Shown here one piece after another: positions 36,130 through 47,500 of a stretch of 64,000 nucleotides of DNA. The DNA is from Antennarius striatus (Eukaryota > Chordata > Actinopteri > Lophiiformes > Antennariidae). Within the stretch, counting starts at the first letter, position 1; the number at the start of each line of letters is the position of its first letter. The translations under genes and the position numbers were made by a program. Where the stretch lies: contig NC_090785.1 in assembly GCF_040054535.1 (NCBI RefSeq), positions 9,922,501 to 9,986,500 on the forward strand, given 5' to 3'. The notes under the pieces were generated by a model that saw nothing but the letters and a program-made list of their open reading frames with translations, made no database searches and was not told the DNA's origin.

Positions 36130-36635
36130 ATATATACAGTACAATATAATACATGTAACAATATAGCCAAGTGTGTGACTGATGATCATCTAATTCAGGA
36201 CAGTCAGCACAGGAATTGTGCTGAATGATTTACCAAGTTTACCAAGTAATCATTAGCAAAAGAGAACATTAGAGAAATAAAGATTGGTGAAAAATCATAA
36301 TGCAGAATTAAAAGCAGCGATAATTTTCAAAGCGGTGTCCAATTATCAGGGCCCGTGACATGTAATTATTTCAAGTTGACGAAAAGGGTCAGAACTTAGA
36401 GAGAGAGGGAGGGACAGAGAGAAAAATTCCAGTTCTATTTGCCTCAGATTCAACTATTCAAAGTGCAAGAGATGAGAAGAGGATGACCTGGTTAAAAAAA
36501 ATAAATTAAAAGAAAGGAGAGAAAGCTAAATACATTTTTTTGAAACTGCTCTGTGAAAGTAAGAAGGTAACACTAATTTTATATAAACAGTATAAAATTA
36601 GTTAAGTGACAATATATTACTTGGGCCTTCCCCCA
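36130..36635. other. Intronic/intergenic, nothing recognised
   Basis: AT-rich DNA after the Tc1 element. A GA-rich stretch near 36400-36425 is the only notable compositional feature. Confidence 0.45.
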
Positions 36636-36639
36636 ACAG

Positions 36640-36840
36640 TTTCTTAGGATTCGGCGCTCTCACTGCCGTGGTCAAGGTTCGATTCCCGATCAGGGAACTC
36701 TAATTGGAGGCGGAAGTGGATCAGTGGTAGAGTGGGTCATCCAATGATCACAAGGACGCCGGTTCGATTCCCACTCCTGCCCAACCACCTGGAGTGTGAG
36801 CTGACAGTGGGAAGTGTCAGCTCACCTCCTGAGCACTTAT
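36640..36840 (+). repeat. tRNA-derived SINE with two tRNA-like modules
   Basis: Two RNA polymerase III B-box motifs (GGTTCGATTCC) lie 85 bases apart, at 36676-36686 and 36761-36771. The second belongs to a nearly complete tRNA-like body with an A-box-like 'cagtggtagagtgg' at 36722-36735 and a closing 'ccactcctgccc'. A short inverted repeat ('gtgagctgac'/'gtcagctcac') follows at 36796-36825. A functional tRNA is unlikely because the acceptor stem is imperfect. Confidence 0.65.
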
Positions 36841-37620
36841 GTGATTTTAACTTACAAAACACAAGTCAAGTATGAATATGTGCTAGCACAGTAGAGGCTT
36901 TTCTGGATATCAAATGTTGAACAGTTAACTTAATAAAGATCAATTAATTAGGTATGGGCTGTTTGGGAAACAGATAAATAAGTAAGCCACTGTTCTTGGT
37001 ATCATAAGACAGTAAGACAGCATGTGACGCAAAGCAACCAAGTGATATAACAATCAACCACTTGTGTATTTTTTTCTTTTAAAAAAAAGTTGACATTCCT
37101 GATGTCACATTAAATTTGATGCAACTAAATAAAATTCAAAGAACTACGTTTCACTAGAAGCTTTCAAAGGAAACCAGTAGGTAATGAGGGCAAAAGGAAA
37201 AAGATTAATGTGATTAGTCGTGGTGTTTAATGTTGTCAGGCAGTTGAAAAAGGGTAGGGCAATGGAAACGTGATAAAAAAGATTATATATATAGTTATAA
37301 ACAGTGAAATTGCAGAGCTTTTTGAATCGGAAACAGTAAAACAGCTTGAGTAATGAAGGTTTACAAAAGGGTTATTTCATTTTTTTTTAAAAGGTAGAGA
37401 GTTCAAGTAGAACAGGTGGTGACCAGTGGGGGAAGGAAAAGTGCAAAGAGGAGGCTCAGGGAGCAGAAGCAACTAAGTGTCAAGTTTCCACAGGCCTTCA
37501 AAGCCTTGAAACAAACATTCCAACTGAGTTTTGGTATCAGGCTGCATAACAGAACATTGTACTTTTCATCCAACAACAGATGTCCTGGGAGGATCTCTTG
37601 CATTTTGTCTAAGCACTTAC
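36841..37620. other. No supported gene
   Basis: AT-rich DNA. The minus-strand open frame at 37403-37603 overlaps the intron side of the exon candidate at 37621 and shows no family resemblance. Confidence 0.45.
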
Positions 37621-37678
37621 CTTGGATTGCTCAAGCAAGGCCAAGGGCTTCAGTCTCTGGTTCTTTAATCCTTGACTT
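37621..37678 (-). other. ahnak: Probable ahnak 5' UTR exon
   Basis: A 58-base minus-strand segment between a strong acceptor (TTTGTCTGTCAACAG) and a consensus donor (CCAAG then GTAAGT). It contains a TGA in one frame and no ATG, so it would be untranslated leader. It lies in the right orientation about 4 kb upstream of the ahnak start codon. Assignment to ahnak rests on position and orientation only. Confidence 0.5.
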
Positions 37679-37689
37679 CTGTTGACAGA

Positions 37690-38401
37690 CAAACAGAATA
37701 ATAATTAGACAAGATACATGACGAGAACACTCGCAAGGATCCTTTCTGCCTTTACTATCATTGAAAACCCCTACAAAATACTTATGCTAAATTAATCATC
37801 CTTATCTTGACAGATGTGTCTCAGAATGACAACAAAGCATTAGCAATGGCAGTTAAAAATTAATCAAAAGACATTTTGTTGTATGTGTTCGAAGGACTTT
37901 CCACTCCATGCCTGCTTTTATATCACCTATCAATGGTGTTGACTTTACCAACCCCATCACTAACCTCCCCTCTCCAATCTCCCATTATTCCTGTCAAATG
38001 ACTGTCAGACACCTAAACTGTCATACGGTTAGATTTCAAATACTTAAGCTTATACTAAATACTGAATACACTAAAATTATTTAGATCGGTGCACACTACA
38101 AATAAAGTATTTATGTTACCTGCCTTTTTGAATAAATTTTATGCTGAAATAGATGGGATTTGAATGAGATAAATGCCAGACAGTAAGTGGTGTCATGTTC
38201 GTGCAGGAGACTTATGCCACAGCAGCTGTGTACACACGAAAAGGTCATACTCTTTAATGAGACTTATTGATTAAACTGCATGCCCCATGTGCCTTGAGGG
38301 ATTCATTGTTGTTATGGGTTGACAATGGTAGGTTGCTACAAAATATAAATTTTTTGTGAAAAAAAGACTGACTCTACCCTGATTAATAATGCCAAAAAAG
38401 A

Positions 38402-38475
<74 letters not shown>

Positions 38476-39650
38476 GGATTGACAGAAGTAATATCATTAC
38501 AAAATATATATAATTAAAAAGGTGTGCTGCAGTGTAGAAATACCATGCAAAGGTCTATCCCATCACTTTGCAAATTTGTACTGCTTACAGAGGGAGTAGC
38601 TCAGGGAACAGTTCAACCCAGGCCTAAAGTCCCACACATTCTTTGATAGAGCAATCAGGCCAACTTGAAGGGAGCCTCTCCCTGCCATGAGTAACTCCTA
38701 AGAAATGTTCTCTTTTTTTCTGACTATTGCTCCATTCTATACGGCCTTCCATGCATCTTGCCTGACTGTGCAACCTCCTGCTGTCAGTGCACCACACCCA
38801 AAAACTCCCGGTTCTGCTCAGAAAAAGGAACTCAAATTAATCAAACCTAGAGTTACCTAAAAAAAAAGCTGATCAGCTGAATGTACCTTCTTTTTTTTGT
38901 ACAATGTATGCATCAGTTACACGCAACACCACACCACAAATATTTTCATCATACCCCATGTGCCTTGAGGGAACATTCCTGGACAGGTTGTAGGGCATAA
39001 TTTGGGCTTAATTCAGTAAAAGCTCACTGATTAAATCCATTTTGGTTGATATGTCAGATAGATTTCCAAATTTAACAATGGCGTTGAGTAGAAAACTGAG
39101 GAATTATGACAATGATTAAACTCATACATGTGGGAATCTGAAACAGTGGTACTTGGGAGTGATGAGATTTGAATATGAATCAGTAAAAAGTCCTTGGTAT
39201 AGAGAAAGAAAAGAGGGAATAAAATAATCCAAATCCACCATGTTTTCAAAACAGAACAGACTCACCAATCATCTATAGCCATTGCAGATTTAGGAGGTAC
39301 AACAAATACAAAGAAACACAGATCTGACATTAGTGAATGTTCACTCTTCCCTCAAAAACAGATGTGTCAGACATGCATGTCTGACACATTTAAAAGGAAT
39401 GCATGTCAAAATAGTTATTTTCTCCACTCCCAAGTCCACATAGCCTTAAACCAAACCATAAGGCCTTCATGAGTCCAAAGCCTGCCCACTGACGCCAACT
39501 TGGCCTACTGTTGATTAAACCATTGTGACTCTGGCAGAAGTCATGCACAAGTTGAAAAAGTGAAGAAAATTCTTTCACTTCACAAAGTCAGTAGTTGCAT
39601 TGGGAGTGCATTCAACTTTGTCTTGATTCTATATTAAAGGCTCGTTTTCA
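37690..39650. other. No supported gene; TA microsatellite and short repeat words
   Basis: The word 'ccccatgtgccttgaggga' occurs twice (38283-38301 and 38954-38972). It resembles the end of a repeat common in fish ('atgtgccttgaggcgac'). Otherwise AT-rich DNA with no exon I can support. Confidence 0.4.
38405..38469. repeat. (TA)n microsatellite
   Basis: About 32 perfect TA units. Confidence 0.97.
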
Positions 39651-39660
39651 CATAAGAATA

Positions 39661-40031
39661 CAGTGCGCCCTTGCGCATTCGCGCATCAAAGCTCGCGACC
39701 TCTCCTCATTGCGAATTTTTAGTAGGCAGTCTCGTGACACCATATGCGCATTCTATTGGCTGACAGCATCCGGAAATGCGCTACGTTCCATGAGTCTCAG
39801 AAAGCAACGCACTTCCGTGAGACACAACAGTGCTTTAAACAGTCGATAAGAGTGTGGGAAGAGGTAATATAGATAGAAGGTGGTTTAATATCAGTATGGG
39901 GAGGGTCATAGACGTTTAAATTACCGTAAATAATAAGAGAAATAGTTTGTCGCTCTATCGCAGAATTCATTAATCGCGTGTGGTTCCTGGAACGCATTAA
40001 CCAAGAGGAACGAAGGAACGAGGGCACACTG
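39661..40031 (+). mobile_element. Tigger-like MITE with TA target duplication (family B)
   Basis: 371 bp with terminal inverted repeats (CAGTGCGCCCTTGCG at the left; complement of CAGTGTGCCCTCGTT at the right) and flanking TA at both ends. The CAGTG termini, TA duplication and internal 'atcgcagaattcattaatcg' followed by 'cgtgtggttcctggaacgc' point to the Tigger/pogo group of Tc1-mariner transposons. It has no transposase. Confidence 0.8.
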
Positions 40032-40039
40032 TAGTTAAA

Positions 40040-43000
40040 AAGGGGGGTGGGGGTGGGGGGGTTAAACTGTATGAGGTGGTAAATCCTGGATAATTCATGA
40101 CTGCTGCCATAATTTATTCCTCTGTTTTCAGCCATAGACATCAGCCCTATAGACATCAAGGTAGGATCTCACTTAATAAAAAGTCCTTGCATTTTTTTTC
40201 TTGGTAAATCATTTTTAGTTTTGCAGTTGCAGGACGGAACATTGAGCATTTGAAAATACTGTACAAAACAACAGTGAATTCAGAGGCACAGCTGCTGAAT
40301 AACTTGGGTGAGAATGTCATTTTTAAACTGGCCAAACTGGTTTCACTCGGGAGAGACAAAAGGAGGAGGGTGCCGTTTACACAATTGTGCCAGTTAAATA
40401 TGAGATCACAGAAACTTTGCAGACATCCATACTAGCTTAATGCAGGCTGTGACATGTAGCTGCTCAATTTAAACTCACTTTAGTCTGGCCTGATTAGGGA
40501 TTGTTGCAGTCATCTGCAGCTGTTGTTTGAACAGCTCCATTCATTAAGCACATACATAAGAAATGGGGCAAGAATTTGCAGCAATTATAGCAGAAAAATT
40601 AATGCACAGACTTATTTCTGGTACTTGCAAAAGTATTGTGATATATATTTTAATTTCATTTAGATAGCAGCAGAGTCATCCTGAAATGATGAAGCAAGAC
40701 TGAATAACACATTATGATGGGTGACAACCTTGATGAACCCCAAAACAAAACAGGTTAACTTTATAAATGTAGTTTATTGTTCATGCCCTGCTGCATTAAA
40801 AATTTGTGCTTCTCAGTCTTTTAACGTACTGCATGTCAATCTTTGTTAAAAGCATTATAACAACATTTGTGTCAGTTGGGGTGTAGGTCAGAGTCAGTTA
40901 GACAGGTTTTTTCTGTCAAGCAGCATTTATATAAGAGCTTCTGTTTTTGGATGTTTCATACTGCAAATGTTTGAAAAGTAGTAGTGAGAGTAATTGGCTT
41001 CTCAAAAAATAGTTTAAATGGCAAGCACATGAGGTCTCCACTAAGCTTGAAGCTGCAGTAAGTCTGAATTGCATGTGTGAACTGTCCATGGGTGCTACTT
41101 ATACGAGTGTTATGTCTGACCTATGATAACTGGTTCATCATACTTCCGAAATTACAGTCTGAACAAGGAGGTGAGAAAACTTAATGGTAGACACTTCCCA
41201 CAGCATGTTACACTCAAACGCATACATTCCAGAACAAGAGTGTATGGATGAGAAGGGAGTGGCTGCTAGATGGATTGACAACCGAGACTGAGTGAGACAC
41301 CAAAATTAGTAATTTACAGTCAGAGAAAAACGATGCTTAAAACACTAAAGCAAATGTGTTTATAACTGCAATAGACACTGTTTTACATGATGAAGAATAT
41401 TGGCGTGGGACATCAATACATTTGCTTCTAAAATAATTACAAGTGAAACAGCTTCATTTTGATGGCTCCTTTCTTATTACCTCACTCTTTTTTGTCCCCT
41501 CACATACACTACACTATTGCTCCTTCCAACCACCCACTCAACAAACCAATGAGGAAATGGCAGAGGAAGTGAGCTAGAGACCATTTTCTTTCCATTTCAC
41601 TGTGGCACAGCTGAGTAACAGTATTCCTGCCCTCTGTGTTGCCAGTCAACACAGCAATAATAGATCGAGGATCTGGTGAGGCTGTGATAAATATCTAAAC
41701 TTTGTTAAGCTAACACCCCAAGCAATCATAAGTGGGTAAACTGTATGTCACAAGAGCAGCAAGGAAAACAAAACCATCATGTGTGACATTACGTACTGCC
41801 ATTTCTATCTAAAAGGACTGATGAGTATTTAAACAATTGACACACTTAATTAGTTATTTTCTTTAATAACATAACTGCATTAAAAAAAATCTTCCATAGT
41901 ATTGCACTGATGAGATGTTTGAGTTGTTAGCAGAATTCACCAGTGTGCAAAAGGAGCCATCTACAACTGACGGACGTTTCAGCTGCAGGCATTCAGGAAC
42001 CAGTTCTGGCTCAGTGCTTCAAGTCTATGATGCATATTTATTCTGTTTGCGTAATGTCATACCTTAGCTTGCAGCAAAATAACATATGCAACTCATGGCA
42101 TGTAGTACTTTGTGTTGTATAATCATAACGTAAAACAGAATTTTTAAAAATGCTACGAGTACAGTACTATAAATATTAGATTTAAAAATTAGCCTGCTAC
42201 ACACGACCCTCCTACTCTTTATAGGCCAATTCAAACAGTATGCCTCACAGTAAATGACCCTATCATGGCTGATTTGAGGAATGCCAGATATCAAGACTGT
42301 GAGACATAAAACATGAGATAAGTGTGCATTGTTGCGGTGCATATCTAAAAGCAGCAGTCTCTAAAACACCACTGCAATAATTTTTGGGTGGGGTAGGAGG
42401 GAGCTGTAGACACAGACAAATTTGCCTTTAAACTGATATTCATCAATGGGGTATATATCTATCTGGATTGAATTTTCTTTTTACCATAACCTCAACAGGA
42501 CATTATGTTAATGACAGTTGGGACCATTTACAATATTTTTGTTTGTTTCAAACACAGCAACACTTATCTCAACTTTTTTGTTATATAAATTTTATTTTTC
42601 TATTTCTCTAAATGTGAAAAGTCTCTGCTTTCTCCTGTCTGCGTCAAATCTGGTTTCAATTAGGTTGTCTTTTCCAAACCACTACATTCCATTACTCCCC
42701 TCCTCAACAACCGCCCAACCCCTCCCCTCTCAGTAACTCCTCCCTGACTCTCTTTCCATCCCACCCGCTCACCCCTCTCCTTCTCTGCACACCCTGGCCA
42801 GGAGCCCAGTTTATGGGACCCAAGAAAGAAAGACAGAGGAATGACTTCTTACTTAAGACTTATAAAAGTGCGTCATAAAAAAAACATAAAAACCTAGCAA
42901 AGTAACAGTAATAGTTTTAAACTTCATAGGAAAGTTTGATCTATTTAAAAGAACCGGATTCATAGTAACAAACGTGAGGGAAGTACCACATTCCACAAAA

Positions 43001-44147
43001 CATAACAGCATAAAAAGCCCCTTATGAGATTCTTAAAATATCAGCACCTTATGACACAGTTGATAGGCAGAGAAAAAGTTACAATCAGTCCTTCCAAATT
43101 TTACTAGAACCCCATGGATACAACATGGTGGACTTCTGGATGTTTGTACCAAACGACTGAAACAACCCCACCGTCTGAAGCATGTTTTTTTGGGTTGTTT
43201 TTTTTTTTTTTTTTTTGAGGGAGGCGCTGCAAAGGGTGTGCCTCTGTGAGGAGACAGCGAAGCGAGCAGGGAGGGAGAAGGACAGGGTGGAGGAACGTGA
43301 AAGAGAGGAATCCACACCCTGTTGCTGCAGGGCTCTCAAAGGGAAGTAACTATACCATTGGAAACATTAAAAAAAAATACACATTACAATTAAAATTCAC
43401 AGCTATTGTATCATTCAGGGGCCCCCTTCCCATCAATTTTAATCTAGTTTGTGAGATAATCCAGGTCTGGGGGGGAAAAGAAACTTTGCTATCCAAAAGA
43501 CTGGTGGGTTGTGGGTGTGCAAACATCCACGTTGCACAATTGTCATATCGCTACACCCAAGCTTTGACTTTTAAGTACTGTATTTGCAACTTTTTCTTAA
43601 AAAAAAAGATTAAATGACATCAAAACATTTGATGTTCTCGCTACAACAGCCAGTTCAACACTGAAATGCATCTTAGATCACAACTTTTGTGTGCAGAGAA
43701 AAGAAGTGCGCCACACCAGTCAAGTCCCCTGCATTCATGTGGTGGCTGTGGGTACACACCCACTTCTCACTGTCTGGGATACGTTTAATGTTAAACTTAT
43801 GATATCCATAAAAGTTTTATTGCCTCTTTATACATGAAAAATTTCTCGTTACATAATCTCCGTCACAAAAAAAAATTCTCTGCAGCAAAAGCCACATGAT
43901 AGAGCAGGAGATTAACAAATGCAATGAAGAAACATGTAGTGACTGTTATCTTAACACTGACAGACTACATTTACCCATTGGAATGTCAAACTAATGCCCT
44001 TGTTAGTTGAGTTGTTTGAACCAGCTACTGGTGAATTGCATTTTTTACTGTTATATTAACATTAAACAGCTTGCAGAAAAGTTCAGCTAAAAAGCTTTAA
44101 AAAGGCATTCCTTTAATTGGGGGGAAAAAAAGAAAAAGCGCACCTAC
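40040..44147. other. Long stretch without supported gene
   Basis: Begins with a G-rich tract (40042-40062). I see only short chance open frames, a pyrimidine-rich tract (42700-42790) and a poly-T run (43198-43216). In the ahnak orientation this would be intron if the exon candidate at 44148 is real. Confidence 0.45.
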
Positions 44148-44528
44148 CTGTGCGCAGTCGTTGCGCCCACGAAGCCTCAAAACAGCTTGAGCATCCTTGA
44201 AAACTTCCTCTCCTCAGCCCACGAAAAGCGCTTCTTGCAGTCACAACTTTGCTGTCTCTGTAAGGATTCTGTCAGTCTTTTCCTATTTTTTGATGAACCA
44301 AGTTTCCAGGGCGTTTCTCCCCCTCTCTCCCTCCCTCCTCCTCCTTTCTGAGTTGATTTTAACTTCTTTTTTCTGAGTGGCTGCTCCTCTGGGCTGAGCA
44401 GAGTGGTTGGATAGGGAGCTGGGTAGGGCTCCTGTTTTGCAGGGGGAGGGGAAGACAGAGGAGGGGACTGGTACAGGGAGTGTTTCTCAACAGTCATGGG
44501 GCCACCCACTGCTTTCCATAGTGGGGTC
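44148..44528 (-). other. Candidate upstream ahnak exon with a 106-codon open frame
   Basis: A 381-base minus-strand segment starts after an acceptor-like CATGTCATAG and ends at a consensus donor (CACAG then GTAGGT). An ATG at 44497 opens 106 codons (44177-44497): a Pro-rich part (QSPPLSSPPPAKQEPYPAPY) followed by a very basic part (LRKKKLKSTQKGGGGRERGG, KNRKRLTESLQRQQ). It closes with TGA 29 bases before the donor. It could be a 5' UTR exon with an upstream ORF, or the end of a small separate gene. I recognise no family. Confidence 0.4.
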
Positions 44529-47500
44529 CTATGACATGTAACAAAACATTAAATACATTCCATATTTCTCAAACTTCTCAACAGTGTAAGTTTTTAAAAC
44601 AGCTTTAATTAAAAGTACAGTAACTGAATTTTGTGAAAGGGAGTAACCAGCAGTGTTTTTACACAAGCACACTGATGCAATAGTTTTGATGAGTGGGAAG
44701 CTTATATTTGCTGTAAATAAAGATTATTTAAAAAATCAAATAAATATTTTACAGTTCTAGATCTGATATTAATCCATAAGATGTATGCTGGGGCAGCCAT
44801 GCATGACCACTTACACAGATCAGCAGTCAAAGCAAACTGTTAAGTTTTTATAATTTACTTAGCTCTATACAATTCAAAGAAAGAAATCATTATACAAAGT
44901 CAATCAATATATATTTAACATTTGGGATAAACATGAAAAACACACCGCAAAATGAATGTCATATGAAAAATGACAGAAGCATATAATTAGAGCATCTAAA
45001 CTGAACTGGCGGACACAACCTGACACACAGTTATAATTAAGAAAATGACTCAGCAGTGAGTCCTTTACTTACTGACAGAAGGCAAGATGTGTATTTACAA
45101 GTCTTCTGCAAAGTGAACCATGTCTTCAGGAATTTAAACAGCTTAATGTCTTGTGTAAATTAACTTTATTTCTTGTTTGAATATCAAAATGTGTTGAAAA
45201 TATGTTGAAAGGAATCTTTACAGAGTTTATGCAAAAATTTTGTGATCAAAAAATATAATTTTAATGACTAAAAATCCTCTCTTCCCTAGTTATTTTGTAA
45301 CAGACAATTTACAGTCTATTACAAAACTATTCAGCGAACATTTCAGTCTGCGCAGGCTTTGTCTTTACACGCCTCACCAATACAGGGTCAGCCAAATAAC
45401 TAAGGGATTTGTTTATCACGTCTCTAACATTTCACAATCATTCTTGGTTTTGAACATTAAAAACATTGCGAGTGATCACAGAGTTATACACTGATATAAC
45501 TGATCATGGCACCTTTATCATCATGATGAAAAAGAATAGACATCACATGAATGGTTGGGACAGTCATAGGCGGTGGCTCCAACAAACTCAACCATATGAT
45601 AGTGAGTCAGCGTATGAGAATTTAAAGGTCTGTTGAAAAAAATGCAGTGAAACATGAGTTATGTTACTGCAAAAAATCTGTGCATGTAGTGTATTTTTAC
45701 TACTTATTACAGTTAAACTTTTGTTCGTCAACTTTTTCCATCAAGTTGTAAATTTGACTTCTGTTTAACAGTGCAAAGTGGATTTACTATGAAAGTTTTT
45801 ACAAAATGAGTAATCTCAAAATATTTAGGTTGTTTTATTCAAGTTTACATTCACACTGCTAGACTTTTAAAGCTGAAAATGTTTTGTTCATTACTTTAGC
45901 TATAAGTTATGTGATTTTTCATCACTGTAATCACTTCACAGTTGTTTACTCATTGTACTTCCTCAAAGTACCTCAATTGTGTTAGTTTTATGAGACGGTT
46001 AATTCAACTGTTTTTCCTTAGTTTTTTCCTTTCCAGCTTTAAAGTAACAACTAAGGAAAAAGGCATTTGCGTGCGTTGTTTTTTCTTTTTCAATTTCAAC
46101 TCAAAGTAACCTTTGGTATCTCTGTGTTACACACAAAGCCTTCCTTTCTAATGTATGGTAAATGACACTATGGGTAAATCTGGCCACAAAGTAATGTGCA
46201 TATGCAGAGAACTCTGTTTATGTTTAGTAGTTTTACTTTGGTTCAACCCTCCTCTCAACCCTGGCCTCCACCATGTTTTGGGTCTTTCTCCCTTTGTAAA
46301 CAATGTATCTCTTTTTCAGTAATTTCTTATACTAATAGGGGTGTGTTTGCATCATCCAGTGCTGAGGAACATACAAACCTAATGGTATTTGATGCCATGG
46401 AATGGAAGTGGACTTCAATTAACTCTTGGAAAAACTCTAAAAAGTAATATTGAAATGTCCAGAATGCAGGAAAATTAAGAGCTGCATCATGTGCATCACC
46501 ATCATACCTGTTCCTAAGGAAAAATATCAAACAATGCAGGAAAAACAGCAAAGACAAAAGGAGTTACTGAGTAGCTTTGCTGGGATCAACAGGGTGTGGC
46601 ACACAGTCACGCATTAGTACTCTAATATTCCTGCATGACACCACCATGAGTCAAGAGAGCTTTGATTTTATTTTTTCTAAAATAGAGGGTGCAGTTCCTC
46701 ATCTGCGCATGTGTATTTTAAAGTCATTGTGTGCAAGCTGAGATAAAAGCAAAGGAGCATTTTCAAACATCTAAAAGATAAGCAGAACCCCAAAGGACCT
46801 CTGCATGACACGCAGTATGGATTACAACAGCGTTTTCACCAAACAATGAAGAACCTTAAAAATATTAGTAACACTGAATGCATCCATGTAGTCCTTGGTA
46901 CAATATTCTGTAAATTAATAGATGCTTGTTTTACACCTTTTTATCGACTGCAGTTTTTAGTGCACATGTGATATGCTTTTCACCCTCTAGCACTTCAGAA
47001 TGAAAGGTTTTAGCCGCAAAACTGTGTTGCCTAATCAGTGAAAAGGATCATTTGCCTCTTCATACAGTGTGCTGCTACTGCACCTGTTTGCTCAACTCCA
47101 TGCATGTTTGCCTTTATGCCTCTGGGTGTGGCCAGAACTGCCTTTGAACAGTTTCAGCATTGCTGTTTACTGCTTCCAGACAGACAACTGCCATGATGTG
47201 TAAATAGCAGGATTCCTGTTCGAACACAATGCTGCTTAACGACCTGTCTGCTTTTAACTGTTTATATTCACAAAACAACCAAAGCAGTGAACATTCACAC
47301 TGCTACGAGTTTGTGAAGACACTTAGACTGACTTTGTTTATGTGCTTTCACATTTACTTATGAGCGAATCATTGCACTGATGAGGAATCCAGTTAAAGTC
47401 TTCATTTCTTATTGATTCACAAGTATAAAATCAAAATGAATTCACAGCAGGATTTGGAGATCATGAGAAGCAAAGATAGATAGAAGAGTTGGAACTTTGA

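Noticed and set aside
36712..36784. Functional tRNA gene
   Set aside because: A and B boxes are present, but the acceptor stem is imperfect and a second tRNA-like module lies just upstream, which fits a SINE.
40127..40157. Plus-strand mini-exon (TTTTCAG ... CAAG then GTAGGA)
   Set aside because: Only about 30 bases, no partner exon on that strand, and it lies right after a MITE; chance is likely.
43033..43339. Minus-strand frames at 43033-43339
   Set aside because: They are built on a poly-A run and a pyrimidine-rich tract, with no splice or family support.
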